This document shows, in pieces, positions 23,134-31,813 of a DNA stretch of 64,000 nucleotides. A program made the translations under genes and the position numbers. The notes beneath the pieces are model-generated. The model had not been told where the DNA came from. It saw only the letters and a list, made by a program, of their open reading frames with translations, and did not search any database. This DNA is from Arthrobacter mangrovi (GTDB lineage: Bacteria > Actinomycetota > Actinomycetes > Actinomycetales > Micrococcaceae), in the NCBI RefSeq assembly GCF_026011795.1, contig NZ_BRVS01000004.1, forward strand, positions 354,262 to 418,261, given 5' to 3'. How positions within the stretch are numbered: position 1 is the first letter of the stretch; each line of letters opens with the position of its first letter.

Positions 23134-23911
23134 AATGTTCTGCCAGGAACTGAACTCCCATTGCCCGGAAACCGTTCTCTTCCTGCACGGCGGCAATGTC
23201 GCCGGATGGATGTGGGAGCCGCAGCATGAGGCCGTCCGGGACTACCACTGCCTGGTCCCGGACTTCCCCGGGTACGGCGGCAGCCGGAATATGCGGTGGG
23301 AAAGCCTGGCAGCGACCGCCGGCCTGCTGGCGGACCTCATCCGCGCCCGTGCCCGCGGCGGCCGGGCACACATCGTCGGCCTCTCGCTCGGAGCGGTGGT
23401 CGGGCTGCAGCTGGCCGGCCGGCATCCGGACGTGGTCAGCTCCGGATTCCTTACCGGGCCCCCGCTGACCGCACCCCGACTGGCCACGGGTCTGCTGGCC
23501 CGCCTCCAGCTGCGTGCCTGGGACCAGCCGTGGTTCTGGAAAAGCGCGGGCCGGGGCTACGGCCTCACCGGCGAGGGCCTGGAGGTCTTCGTGGAGACTG
23601 CCTTGGGCGTCTCCAAGGACAACCGGGACCGGATCTTCGCAGAGGTCTTCGGCACCTTTCCTGTGGAGGTGCTGCGCAGTATCACCGCTCCGTTGCTGCT
23701 GGTGACCGGCGGCAAGGACGCACGGCTCATCAAAGATTCTGCCGCGATAGCCGCGCGGGAGATCCCCGGCATCCGTACGGCCATGGCGCCGGGCATGCAC
23801 CACCAGTGGAACATCGAGGACATTGGCCTGTTCAACCGGTCGCTCACGGCCTGGCTCACCGGCGCTCAGCTGCATCCCGGCCTGGCGTCCGCCGTCGTAA
23901 ATCCCGCCTGA
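23120..23911 (+). CDS. Alpha/beta-fold hydrolase, MarR-controlled
   Basis: 263 residues. LFLHGGNVAGWMW forms the oxyanion-hole segment, GLSLGAVVG the nucleophile elbow with a Ser, a catalytic Asp is in VTGGKDARL, and a His in PGMHHQWN. It resembles C-C hydrolases, haloperoxidase-like enzymes and small esterases. The substrate is unknown; joint regulation with MarR suggests an inducible detoxification or catabolic step. ATG 23120 lies inside the 3' end of marR, with AGGAAAGGAG about 5-14 bases before it, implying translational coupling. A terminator-like hairpin follows. Confidence 0.88.
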   Translation: MAQPEMFCQELNSHCPETVLFLHGGNVAGWMWEPQHEAVRDYHCLVPDFPGYGGSRNMRWESLAATAGLLADLIRARARGGRAHIVGLSLGAVVGLQLAGRHPDVVSSGFLTGPPLTAPRLATGLLARLQLRAWDQPWFWKSAGRGYGLTGEGLEVFVETALGVSKDNRDRIFAEVFGTFPVEVLRSITAPLLLVTGGKDARLIKDSAAIAAREIPGIRTAMAPGMHHQWNIEDIGLFNRSLTAWLTGAQLHPGLASAVVNPA

Positions 23912-23919
23912 ACCGGCGG

Positions 23920-23960
23920 CCGGCCGCGGCGCTCGGCCGCTTCCGCGGCCGGAACTTTAT
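23920..23960 (+). terminator. Rho-independent terminator-like hairpin after the hydrolase gene
   Basis: CCGGCCGCGG (23920-23929) pairs with CCGCGGCCGG (23943-23952) in a 10-bp stem, followed by AACTTTATT. It closes the marR-hydrolase unit before the SAM riboswitch. Confidence 0.55.
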
Positions 23961-24084
23961 TGCGCCGGATGACGGCGGACTTGCGGTTCGTGACGAAACA
24001 TTCCGTGCCGGGGAGCAACACTTCGACGTATCCGGTGCAGGTTTGCCCTCCGCGCCCCCGGGCTTCCTAGAGTGGACGCATTAG

Positions 24085-24189
24085 CCATCCAGAGCGGCCG
24101 AGAGATCTGGCTCGTTGACGCCGCAGCAACCATCCGGGAAGCCTCCGCGAGGAGACGGACCGGAACGGTGCTACCGCCAGGACCGATGG
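24085..24189 (+). ncRNA. SAM-I-type riboswitch (S box) ahead of metF
   Basis: The conserved core is readable in order. CCATC (24085-24089) pairs with GATGG (24185-24189) as helix P1. AGAGCGGCCGAGAGATCTGG gives J1/2 and the P2 start, with the kink-turn GA pairs. TTGACGCCGCAGCAACC closes P2/P3, and GGTGCTACCGCCAGG forms the P3/P4 side. AGCAACC and GGTGC are the invariant S-box strings. It binds S-adenosylmethionine. The RNA lies 107 bases before the metF ATG, and no T-tract terminator follows. A CCTC (24268-24271) that can pair with GAGG of the metF ribosome-binding site suggests translational control. The Met genes downstream confirm the reading. Confidence 0.88.
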
Positions 24190-24295
24190 AGACGCGCCAG
24201 CGACACCACCAGGGCCTTGACCTGTCCGTGTGGAAAACGGCTGGTTCTTTCAGCAGCGCAGCGGCGCCCTCCGTCGGCAGGACCGAGGAGCGTAC

Positions 24296-25210
24296 ATGAC
24301 CCTGGCAGCACGGACAGCCGTCCCGCCGTCGTTGTCCTACGAACTGTATCCGCCCGCCAACGCGCAGGCCGAAGCCGCCGTGCTTCGGGCCATCGAGGAG
24401 CTTGGCGGCACCCATCCCGACTATGTTTCAGTGACCTACAGCGGAACGCCCGAGCGGCGCCGCGCCTCCATCCAGCTGATCGAGCACCTGGTGGGCGCCA
24501 CCAGGCTGCGGCCGCTGGCACACCTGACCTGCGTCGGGGAAACCCGCGACAGCCTGGAACTGCTGGTCTGCCAGTTCGTGGGGCTGGGCGTGCGCGGCGT
24601 GCTGGCCATGCGCGGGGACCTGCCCGCCGATGCGCAGGCCTGCCGCGGTGACCTGCCCTTCGCCCGCTACCTGGTGGAGCTGATCCGGCGGGTCGAGGGG
24701 CGGCATTCCGCGACGCTGGCCGGGGGCCGGATGGCCATAGGGGTGGCCGCCTATCCGAACCGGCATCCGGAGTCCCCGTCCTTCGAGCACGACATCGAGG
24801 TGCTTGTCTCCAAGGAACGCTCCGGGGCCGACTTCGCGATCAGCCAGGTCTACTTCGACCCGGCCCACTACGTCCGCCTCGTGGCGGCGGCCCGAGCGGC
24901 CGGCGTGACGATCCCGATCATTCCCGGGGTGATCCCCATGTCGAGCGTGCGCCGGCTGGAGCGGCTGGCCGTGATGACAGGTGTCCGTCCGGATCCGGCG
25001 CTGCTGCACCGGCTGGAGACGGCATCCTCCGACGCCGAGCGGCGACGGATCGGAGTCGCCGCCGCCGCGGAACTCGCGCGCGCTGCCCTGGACGCGGGGG
25101 CGCCCGGCCTGCACCTGTACACCTTCAACGACGCGCGCGCCTCCGTCGAGGTGGTCGAGGCGCTCGACCTGCCCTCCACCCGTACCCTTTCCGCTTCCGT
25201 ATCCGCCTGA
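24296..25210 (+). CDS. metF: Methylenetetrahydrofolate reductase
   Basis: 304 residues, a TIM-barrel flavoenzyme reducing 5,10-methylene-THF to 5-methyl-THF, the methyl donor for MetE. Family features are the opening SYELYPP (where most relatives have SFEFFPP), VSVTYSGTPERRRAS, LAHLTCVG, the nucleotide/FAD-contact region VLAMRGDLP, and IGVAAYPNRHPES, then ADFAISQVYFDP and IPIIPGVIPM. ATG 24296 is chosen because GAGGAG lies just upstream; the longer frame runs back towards the riboswitch. It heads a run of four methionine genes on the same strand, 23 bases before metE. Confidence 0.95.
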   Translation: MTLAARTAVPPSLSYELYPPANAQAEAAVLRAIEELGGTHPDYVSVTYSGTPERRRASIQLIEHLVGATRLRPLAHLTCVGETRDSLELLVCQFVGLGVRGVLAMRGDLPADAQACRGDLPFARYLVELIRRVEGRHSATLAGGRMAIGVAAYPNRHPESPSFEHDIEVLVSKERSGADFAISQVYFDPAHYVRLVAAARAAGVTIPIIPGVIPMSSVRRLERLAVMTGVRPDPALLHRLETASSDAERRRIGVAAAAELARAALDAGAPGLHLYTFNDARASVEVVEALDLPSTRTLSASVSA

Positions 25211-25233
25211 ACCCGCCTGAAAAGGAGAACACC

Positions 25234-27609
25234 ATGACCGCCAAGACCTTTCCCGCCGCCACCATCCTGGGCTACCCGCGAATCGGCCCCAACCGCGAAC
25301 TGAAGAAGGCCCTCGAGGCCCACTGGAGCGGCCGGCTCGACGAGGACGGCCTGCTCTTCGAGGCCCGCAAGGTCCAGGACCGGACGGTCCGGCGGCTGGT
25401 CCAGCTCGGCCTGGACGCCGCCGACTCCTCCATCCCCGCCGACTTCGCGCTCTACGACCAGGTCCTCGACACCACGGCCGCCCTCGGCGCGCTGCCGTCC
25501 CGCTTCGCCGATCTCGCGGACAGCGACGGCGGCGTCGGCACCGCCGCGTCCTTCGTGCTGGCGCGCGGCGACGGCGAACGCCCGCCCCTGGAACTGACCA
25601 AGTGGTTCGACACGAACTACCACTACCTCGTGCCGGAAATCGGCCCGGAGACCTGCTTCGCCGCCGTCGCCCACCAGCTGGCCGGGATCGTCCGCCGGCA
25701 GAAGGACCGCGGCGCCGTGCTGCGGCCGGTCCTCGTGGGCCCGGTGACCTACCTGCTGCTCGCCAAGGCCGAGGACGGCGCGCCCGCGGGCTTCGACCCG
25801 CTGACCCGGATCGACGATGCCGTCGCGGCCTACGTAGGGATCCTCGGCCAGCTGGCCGAGGCCGGCGCCGAGTGGGTGCAGCTCGACGAGCCGGGCCTCT
25901 CCACCGACGCCGGCGCGGCGCTGGCCGCCCCCGGCGGACTGGTGGAGCAGGTCTACCGGAAGCTGGCCGAGGCCCCGGTCGCGGCCCCGGGCCGCCACGC
26001 GAACGGGCGCCCGGCCCTGCTGGTCACCACCGGCTACGGCACCGCGGGGGACCCTGCCCGCGCCGGCGAGGCCCTGGCCGTGCTGGCCGCCGTCGGCGTC
26101 GAAGCCGTCCACGCCGACCTCGTCCGCGGTTCGCTGCCGTCCGCCGAAGCGCTGCGGGCGCTCGGCGGCACCCGTTTCGTTGCCGGCATCGTGGACGGCC
26201 GCAACGTGTGGCGGAACAACCTGCTGTCCTCGCTGGACGTGCTCGAGGACCTGCAGGCGCAGTCCGGCGCGGCCGTCTCGGTCGGCACCTCCACGTCGCT
26301 GCTGCACGTGCCGCACGATGTTGCCGCCGAGTCCGTGCTGCCGGCGCACCTGCCGGCCTGGCTCTCCTTCGCGGACCAGAAGGTGCGCGAGGCAGCAGTG
26401 CTGGCCCGCGGACTCGCCGAAGGCCGGTCGTCCATTGCCGCGGAACTGCAGAACGCGGAGGCGGCCCTGAGGTCGCGTGCCAAGTACGACGGCGTGGTGT
26501 CGCCGGCCGTCCGGCAGCGCACCGCGGCGCTGGGGGAGGCAGACTTCACCCGGGGCCCGGCCGAGCGCCGCGCCGAACTGCAGCAGGCCAGGCTGGGACT
26601 GCCCGTCCTGCCGACCACCACGATCGGCTCCTTCCCGCAGACCGGCGAGGTCCGGCGCGCCCGTGCCGCCGCGCAGAAGGGCAGCATCACCGAGGCGGAA
26701 TACGAGCAGTTCCTCAAGGAGGAGATCGCCCGCGTGGTGGCGCTGCAGGAGGAGCTGGGGCTGGACGTGCTGGTCCACGGCGAGCCGGAGCGCAACGACA
26801 TGGTCCAGTACTTCGCCGAGAACTTCGACGGCTTCGCGGCCACCGGCAACGGCTGGGTCCAGTCCTACGGCTCCCGCTGCACCCGGCCCTCCATCCTCTG
26901 GGGCGACGTGTCGCGGCCGGCGGCGTTCACCGTTCCGTGGACCAGGTATGCACAGTCGCTGACCCGGCGGCCGCTGAAGGGCATGCTCACCGGACCGGTC
27001 ACCATCCTCGCCTGGTCCTTCGTCCGCGACGACCAGCCGCTGGCGGAGACGGCCAACCAGGTGGCCCTGGCCCTGCGCGACGAGATTGCGGACCTGGAGG
27101 CCGCGGGAACCGGCATCGTGCAGGTGGACGAACCTGCCCTGCGCGAGCTGCTGCCGCTGCGCGCGGCGGACCAAGCCGCCTACCTCGACTGGTCGGTCCG
27201 CGCCTTCCGGCTCGCCACCTCGGGCGCTTCGGACGCGACCCAGATCCACACCCACCTGTGCTACTCGGAGTTCGGCGAGGTCATCGCCGCGATCGCCGCC
27301 CTCGACGCGGACGTGACCAGCATCGAGGCCGCCCGTTCGCGGCTCGAGGTGGTGGCCGACCTGGCCGGCTTCGGGTTCCGCCGCGGGATCGGCCCGGGCG
27401 TCTACGACATCCACTCGCCGCGGGTTCCTTCCCGCGAGGAGATCGCCGGGCTGATCGAGACCGCGCTGGCCGCGATCCCGGTCCGCCAGCTGTGGATTAA
27501 TCCGGACTGCGGGCTGAAGACCCGCGGCTATGAGGAAACCGCTGCGTCCCTGCGCAACGTCGTCGCCGCCGCGAAGGCTGCCCGCGAAACCCTGGCCGTC
27601 CGCGCCTAG
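25234..27609 (+). CDS. metE: Cobalamin-independent methionine synthase
   Basis: 791 residues, full length. It transfers the methyl group of 5-methyl-THF-polyglutamate to homocysteine. Both barrels are present: the N-terminal half begins [18 protein letters not shown], and the C-terminal half begins [10 protein letters not shown] near residue 465. Zinc ligands are in place: H674 and C676 (THLC), a Glu shortly after, and C759 in [12 protein letters not shown] strong ribosome-binding site (AAAAGGAG) precedes ATG 25234. It is unlikely to need vitamin B12; no metH is in the window. Cotranscription with metF is suggested by the 23-base gap. Confidence 0.97.
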   Translation: MTAKTFPAATILGYPRIGPNRELKKALEAHWSGRLDEDGLLFEARKVQDRTVRRLVQLGLDAADSSIPADFALYDQVLDTTAALGALPSRFADLADSDGGVGTAASFVLARGDGERPPLELTKWFDTNYHYLVPEIGPETCFAAVAHQLAGIVRRQKDRGAVLRPVLVGPVTYLLLAKAEDGAPAGFDPLTRIDDAVAAYVGILGQLAEAGAEWVQLDEPGLSTDAGAALAAPGGLVEQVYRKLAEAPVAAPGRHANGRPALLVTTGYGTAGDPARAGEALAVLAAVGVEAVHADLVRGSLPSAEALRALGGTRFVAGIVDGRNVWRNNLLSSLDVLEDLQAQSGAAVSVGTSTSLLHVPHDVAAESVLPAHLPAWLSFADQKVREAAVLARGLAEGRSSIAAELQNAEAALRSRAKYDGVVSPAVRQRTAALGEADFTRGPAERRAELQQARLGLPVLPTTTIGSFPQTGEVRRARAAAQKGSITEAEYEQFLKEEIARVVALQEELGLDVLVHGEPERNDMVQYFAENFDGFAATGNGWVQSYGSRCTRPSILWGDVSRPAAFTVPWTRYAQSLTRRPLKGMLTGPVTILAWSFVRDDQPLAETANQVALALRDEIADLEAAGTGIVQVDEPALRELLPLRAADQAAYLDWSVRAFRLATSGASDATQIHTHLCYSEFGEVIAAIAALDADVTSIEAARSRLEVVADLAGFGFRRGIGPGVYDIHSPRVPSREEIAGLIETALAAIPVRQLWINPDCGLKTRGYEETAASLRNVVAAAKAARETLAVRA

Positions 27610-27647
27610 CGGCCCCGGCCCCCGCGTCCAGATGAGGAACCCCTTCC

Positions 27648-28982
27648 ATGAGCATTCCCGACGGCGGTACCGCCACCGCGCAGATCCATGCCGGCTACGA
27701 ACCGCAGGCCCCGCACCGGCCGGTGACGGTGCCGCTCTACCAGAGCGCGGCCTACGAGTTCCCCGACTATGAATCGGCCCGGCGAATGTTCGCATTGAAG
27801 GAGGCCGGCTTCACCTACACTCGGACCGGCAACCCGACCGTGGCCGTACTGGAGCAGCGCGTGGCGGCGCTGGAGGGCGGCACGGGTGCCCTGGCCACGG
27901 CCACGGGACAGGCCGCCGTCGCCGTGGCCCTGCTGGCGCTGGTGCGCGGCGGCCAGCACCTGGTCGCCTCCTCCAAGCTGTACGGCGGAACCGTGGACCT
28001 GCTCACGGACACGTTCGGCGACTTCGGGATCGAGGTCAGCTTCGCCGATCCGGCCGACGCGGGGGCCTGGGCCGCGGCGGTGCGTCCGCAGACCAGGGCG
28101 TTCCTGACCGAGGCCATCGGGAATCCGCTGGCCACGCTGCAGGACCTGCCGGCGATTGCCGCCGTCGCGCACGGCGCCGGGGTGCCGCTGGTCGTGGACA
28201 ACACGCTGGCCACCCCGGTGCTGTACCGGCCGCTGGAACTGGGCGCCGACGTCGTTGTCCATTCGGCGACCAAGTTCCTCGGCGGACACGGCACCTCGCT
28301 CGCGGGGCTGGTGGTGGACGGCGGCCGGTTCGACTTCTCCGCCTACCCGGAGAAATGGCCGCAGCTCACCCGGCCCAAGCGCCGCTACGGCGGGGACACC
28401 CTGTGGGAGCGGCACGGCCGCGGCGCCTACCTGGCGCTGGCGCGCAGCAAGTACCTGCACGACCTCGGCCCCTCGCTCTCCCCGTACAACGCGGCGCAGG
28501 TCCTGCAGGGGCTCGAGACGCTGGACATCCGGGTCGCGCGGCACGGGGAGAACACGCGGGAGGTGGCCGACTTCCTGGCCGGGCATCCGGCCGTCGCCGC
28601 GGTGCACCACCCCTCGGTGCCGGGGCATCTGCAGGCATCGCTGGCCGCCCGCGACTTCCCGCGCGGCACCGGCAGCGTGTTCTCCTTCGACCTGGCCGCG
28701 GACCCCGCCGAGGTGGGGCCGTTCATCGACCGGCTGCGGCTCTTCAAACTGGTGGCCAACGTGGGGGACACGCGGTCGCTGGTGGCGCACCCGGCGGCCA
28801 TGACACACTGCCGGCTCTCGCCCCGGCAGCGGGCCGCGGCGGGCATCGGCGAGGCCACCATCCGGCTCTCGATCGGGCTGGAATCAGCCGCGGACCTGGT
28901 CGCCGACCTGGCCCGGGCGCTGGACCCGCTCACCGCAACCCTGCCGGCCTCCGGTGCCCCGGCCGCCGTCGTCAACGCCTGA
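27648..28982 (+). CDS. metY: O-acetylhomoserine sulfhydrylase (PLP enzyme)
   Basis: 444 residues. A Cys/Met-metabolism PLP enzyme: the Schiff-base lysine is K209 in [14 protein letters not shown] phosphate contacts are in YTRTGNPT, and [15 protein letters not shown] holds the Asn/Asp region. The inserted block with [14 protein letters not shown], the [12 protein letters not shown] stretch and the length (about 440 against about 390 for MetB) mark the MetY subgroup, which makes homocysteine directly from O-acetylhomoserine and sulfide. It starts 38 bases behind metE with GAGGAACCCC before ATG 27648. Confidence 0.88.
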   Translation: MSIPDGGTATAQIHAGYEPQAPHRPVTVPLYQSAAYEFPDYESARRMFALKEAGFTYTRTGNPTVAVLEQRVAALEGGTGALATATGQAAVAVALLALVRGGQHLVASSKLYGGTVDLLTDTFGDFGIEVSFADPADAGAWAAAVRPQTRAFLTEAIGNPLATLQDLPAIAAVAHGAGVPLVVDNTLATPVLYRPLELGADVVVHSATKFLGGHGTSLAGLVVDGGRFDFSAYPEKWPQLTRPKRRYGGDTLWERHGRGAYLALARSKYLHDLGPSLSPYNAAQVLQGLETLDIRVARHGENTREVADFLAGHPAVAAVHHPSVPGHLQASLAARDFPRGTGSVFSFDLAADPAEVGPFIDRLRLFKLVANVGDTRSLVAHPAAMTHCRLSPRQRAAAGIGEATIRLSIGLESAADLVADLARALDPLTATLPASGAPAAVVNA

Positions 28983-29009
28983 ACCGAAACGCAAGAACGG
29001 AGGCCCGAC

Positions 29010-30209
29010 ATGCCCGGATTCAACACCACCGCCATCCACGCCGGCCAGGAGCCGGACCCGCTGACCGGCGCCGTGATTCCGCCGATCTACCAGACCTCGA
29101 CCTTCGTGCAGGACGGCATCAACGTGCTGCGCGCGGGGCACGAGTACAGCCGCGGTTCCAACCCCACCCGCAACGGCTTCGAGGCACAGCTGACGGCGCT
29201 CGAACACGGCGCGGCGGGCTTCGCGTTCGCCTCCGGCCTGGCCGCGGAGGACGCCCTGCTCCGCGCGCTGCTGCGGCCGGGCGACCACATCGTGCTCGGC
29301 GGGGACGGCTACGGCGGCACCAACCGGCTGGTCAACCACCTGCTGGGGCCGTGGGGCGTGGCCAACACGGCAGTGGACATCACGGACCTGGACGCGGTTG
29401 CGGCGGCGGTCCGACCGGGCGAAACGGCGCTGCTCTGGGTGGAGACGCCGTCGAACCCTCTGCTGGGGATCGCCGACCTCGCCGGGTGGGCCCGGGTGGC
29501 GCACGACGCCGGGGCCCTCCTTGTGGTCGACAACACCTTCGCGTCGCCCTACCTGCAGCGGCCGCTCGATTTGGGCGCCGACGTGGTGGTGCACTCCACC
29601 ACCAAGTACATCGGCGGGCACTCGGACGTCCTCGGCGGCGCCGTGGTGGTGGCGGACCGGGCATTCCGCGGCAAGGCCTTGGCCGAGGCAGTCGGCTACC
29701 AGCAGTTCGCCGGCGGCGCCGTGGCCGGACCGCAGGACTGTTACCTGGCCGCGCGCGGGCTGAAGACCCTGGGCCTGCGGATGGAGCGGCACGGCAGCAA
29801 CGCCCTGGCCCTCGCCCGATGGCTGCGGGACCAGCCCGGCATCGCCGAGGTGCTCTACCCGGGTCTGCCCGAGCACCCGGGGCATGAACTGGCCGCCCGC
29901 CAGATGTCCGGCTTTGGCGGGATCGTCTCGCTGCAATTCGCCGCGGGCGAGGCCGCCGCCCGGACATTTGCCGAGTCCACGCGGCTGTTCGCGCTTTCCG
30001 TAAGCCTCGGCGGGGTGGAATCGCTGGTCTGCTACTGCTCCGAGATGACGCACGCCTCGGTCCGCGGAACGGAGCTGGCGGTGCCGACGGACCTGGTCCG
30101 GCTGTCCGTCGGCGTGGAGGACGTCGCGGACCTGCGCGCCGACCTTGCGGCCGGGCTCGAGGCGGCGCTGGCAGCCGCGCCGGACCGGCCGGTGCTCAGC
30201 GCCGTGTGA
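29010..30209 (+). CDS. metB: Cystathionine gamma-synthase (or lyase), PLP enzyme
   Basis: 399 residues. The same PLP family as the preceding gene but the shorter MetB/MetC class: YSRGSNPTRNGFE binds the cofactor phosphate, K199 in HSTTKYIGGHSDV is the Schiff-base lysine, and GGVESLVCYCSEMTHASV with SVGVEDVADL closes the active site. Gamma-synthase condenses O-acetyl- or O-succinylhomoserine with cysteine; gamma-lyase does the reverse-type cleavage, and the sequence alone does not separate them. The methionine context favours synthase. It is 27 bases behind metY with AACGGAGG before ATG 29010. Confidence 0.85.
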   Translation: MPGFNTTAIHAGQEPDPLTGAVIPPIYQTSTFVQDGINVLRAGHEYSRGSNPTRNGFEAQLTALEHGAAGFAFASGLAAEDALLRALLRPGDHIVLGGDGYGGTNRLVNHLLGPWGVANTAVDITDLDAVAAAVRPGETALLWVETPSNPLLGIADLAGWARVAHDAGALLVVDNTFASPYLQRPLDLGADVVVHSTTKYIGGHSDVLGGAVVVADRAFRGKALAEAVGYQQFAGGAVAGPQDCYLAARGLKTLGLRMERHGSNALALARWLRDQPGIAEVLYPGLPEHPGHELAARQMSGFGGIVSLQFAAGEAAARTFAESTRLFALSVSLGGVESLVCYCSEMTHASVRGTELAVPTDLVRLSVGVEDVADLRADLAAGLEAALAAAPDRPVLSAV

Positions 30210-30255
30210 GTCCGGGGACGGCGGCTGGACTGGACCCGGCCGGGCTGGCCGTGAG

Positions 30256-30280
30256 ACCGGGGCAACTTCCTGCCCCCGGT
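30256..30280. terminator. Hairpin between converging metB and arsC
   Basis: ACCGGGGCA (30256-30264) pairs with TGCCCCCGGT (30271-30280) with one bulged base. It fills the gap between two converging stops and could serve both strands; no T tract. Confidence 0.4.
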
Positions 30281-30282
30281 GC

Positions 30283-30684
30283 TCAGGCGTCCAGGCTGCG
30301 AATGAGGGCCTGTACCCGGTTTTTGATGTCGTCGCGGACGCCGCGGACCATGTCGATGTCCTGGCCTGCCGGGTCGTCGAGGACCCAGTCCTCGTACCGC
30401 TTGCCCGGGAAGTAGGGGCAGGTGTCGCCGCAGCCCATGGTGATCACGACGTCGGATTCCCGGACGGCGCCCGTGGTGAGGATTTTCGGGACGGCGCGGC
30501 TGATGTCGATGCCTTCCTCGGCCATGGCCTGCACGGCGACAGGATTGACCTGGTTGCCGGGTTCCGAGCCTGCCGACAGCACGGTGACGCGGTCCCCGGC
30601 CAGGTGCTGCAGGTAGCCGGCGGCCATCTGGGAGCGGCCGGCGTTGTGCACGCAGACGAAGAGGACGCTGGGCTTGCTGGTCAT
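30283..30684 (-). CDS. arsC: Arsenate reductase ArsC, low-molecular-weight phosphatase type
   Basis: 133 residues. The P-loop CVHNAGRS places the nucleophilic Cys at residue 11 and the anion-binding Arg at 17, followed by QMAAGYL as in actinobacterial ArsC. A catalytic Asp is in the DDPAGQD loop, and a second Cys pair (GCGDTCPYFPG) fits the thiol relay seen in this class, with mycothiol/mycoredoxin or thioredoxin as electron source. It reduces arsenate to arsenite in the cytosol. Its ATG overlaps the aquaporin stop by 4 bases, so it is coupled to it. Confidence 0.93.
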   Translation of the reverse strand: MTSKPSVLFVCVHNAGRSQMAAGYLQHLAGDRVTVLSAGSEPGNQVNPVAVQAMAEEGIDISRAVPKILTTGAVRESDVVITMGCGDTCPYFPGKRYEDWVLDDPAGQDIDMVRGVRDDIKNRVQALIRSLDA

Positions 30685-31382
30685 CGGGTCTGTCCTTCGG
30701 TGGTGATTTCGGCAGCGGCCTGTTCGGCGTGCGGGTACAGGAGGCGGATCAGTCCGGCGGCGAGGACGCCGCCGGCCAGTTGCATGGCAATGAACGGCAG
30801 GACGGAGGACGGGGCGATGCCGGCAAAGCTGTCCGAGAACATCCGCGCGACGGTCACGGCCGGGTTGGCGAAGCTGGTGGAACTGGTGAACCAGTAGGCG
30901 GCGGTGATGTAGCCGCCTACGGCGACGGCGACCATGTCCTTGCGGCCGGAACGGGCGGCGCCGAAGATCACCAGCAGCAGCCCGGCCGTGGCCACGGCTT
31001 CGGCCAGCCACAGCCCCGTCCCGGTGCGCTCCGTGGCCGCGATGGTGACCGCGGGCAGCTCGAACATGAGATTGGCCAGCACGCTGCCGAGGATGCCGCC
31101 GGCCATTTGGGCGGCGATCAGTGCTCCGGCTTCACGCCAGCCGATGACGCCGAGCCATCGTTCGGCCAGCGTCACGACCGGGTTGAAGGCCGCCGAGACC
31201 GGTTGCAGGGCGATGATCAGCGCGATCAGGACCGCCCCCGTGGCGAGGGCGTTTTCGAGCAACTGCAGGCCGACGTCATCGGGAGAGAGCCGGCTGGCAG
31301 CGATGCCCGACCCGACCACGGTGGCTACGAGCAGCGCGGTCCCGACCAGTTCGGCCAGGGCCCGCCGGGCCAACCCGCTCAT
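30681..31382 (-). CDS. Aquaporin-family channel, probable arsenite channel
   Basis: 233 residues with six membrane segments and the two half-helix motifs of MIP channels: NPV in AAFNPVVTLA (where most members have NPA) and NPA in SFANPAVTVAR. The opening RALAELVGTALLVATVVGSGI is typical. Position between arsR and arsC, with 4-base overlaps on both sides, points to an AqpS-like role: arsenite made by ArsC leaves down its gradient. No ArsB or Acr3 pump is in the locus, so this channel may be the only exit encoded here. Function is inferred from context. Confidence 0.85.
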   Translation of the reverse strand: MSGLARRALAELVGTALLVATVVGSGIAASRLSPDDVGLQLLENALATGAVLIALIIALQPVSAAFNPVVTLAERWLGVIGWREAGALIAAQMAGGILGSVLANLMFELPAVTIAATERTGTGLWLAEAVATAGLLLVIFGAARSGRKDMVAVAVGGYITAAYWFTSSTSFANPAVTVARMFSDSFAGIAPSSVLPFIAMQLAGGVLAAGLIRLLYPHAEQAAAEITTEGQTR

Positions 31383-31738
31383 GCGCCCGCGCTGGAGATC
31401 AGTTTCCCCAGCGAATCCAGGACGTCCGCCTGGGCCTTGTAATAAACCCACACGCCGCGCTTGCTGCGCTCCAGCAGCCCGCTCTGGTGCAACACCTTCA
31501 AATGGTGGCTGATCGTTGGCTGGGACAGGTCGAAAGCCTCGGTCAGGTCGCACACGCAGGCCTCCCCGCCTTCGTGGGACGCAACCAGAGAGAGCAGTTG
31601 CAGCCGGACCGGATCGGCCAGGGCCTTCAGCAGCCCGGAGACCCGCTCCGCCTGCCCGGCCGTCATCGGCTCACGGGTCATCGGCGTGCAGCAGGCGACC
31701 GCCTCAACCGGAGTCAGTTCGAGAAGAGATTTAGACAC
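31379..31738 (-). CDS. arsR: ArsR/SmtB-family metalloregulator
   Basis: 119 residues. The winged helix region LTEAFDLSQPTISHHLKVLHQSGLLERSKRG... is clear (recognition helix around residues 72-80), and EACVCDLTE has C61 and C63, the alpha-3 arsenite ligands of classic ArsR. An N-terminal C16-C17 pair (VACCTP) may add the third ligand, as seen in some actinobacterial ArsR. Binding of As(III) would release it from DNA. Start GTG 31738 is the only one available; the ATG two bases upstream is out of frame. It is first in the arsR-aquaporin-arsC unit and divergent from arsI. Confidence 0.94.
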   Translation of the reverse strand: MSKSLLELTPVEAVACCTPMTREPMTAGQAERVSGLLKALADPVRLQLLSLVASHEGGEACVCDLTEAFDLSQPTISHHLKVLHQSGLLERSKRGVWVYYKAQADVLDSLGKLISSAGA

Positions 31739-31740
31739 TC

Positions 31741-31776
31741 ATCAATATTGACAGAGATCAATATGAGTGGCAATCT
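31741..31776 (+). promoter_or_regulatory. ars operator repeats overlapping the arsI promoter
   Basis: Two direct repeats ATCAATAT begin at 31741 and 31757, 16 bases apart; the first lies in the palindrome TCAATATTGA (31742-31751). TTGACA (31748-31753) and CAATCT (31771-31776) are spaced 17 bases as a promoter reading into arsI. ArsR bound to the repeats would cover the -35 box and spacer and also block the arsR start side at 31738. Confidence 0.65.
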
Positions 31777-31813
31777 GCGGGATATAGACATCCATCTATC
31801 TCTAGGAGTTGTC

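Noticed and set aside
24085..24189. SAM-IV class riboswitch
   Set aside because: The order of helices and the strings AGCAACC and GGTGC fit the SAM-I core, and I do not see the extra downstream hairpin expected of SAM-IV. Covariance-model scoring would settle it.
24868..27795. A 975-codon open frame antisense to metF and metE
   Set aside because: Antisense to well-supported enzymes, with repetitive Gly/Arg/Val composition and no motif.
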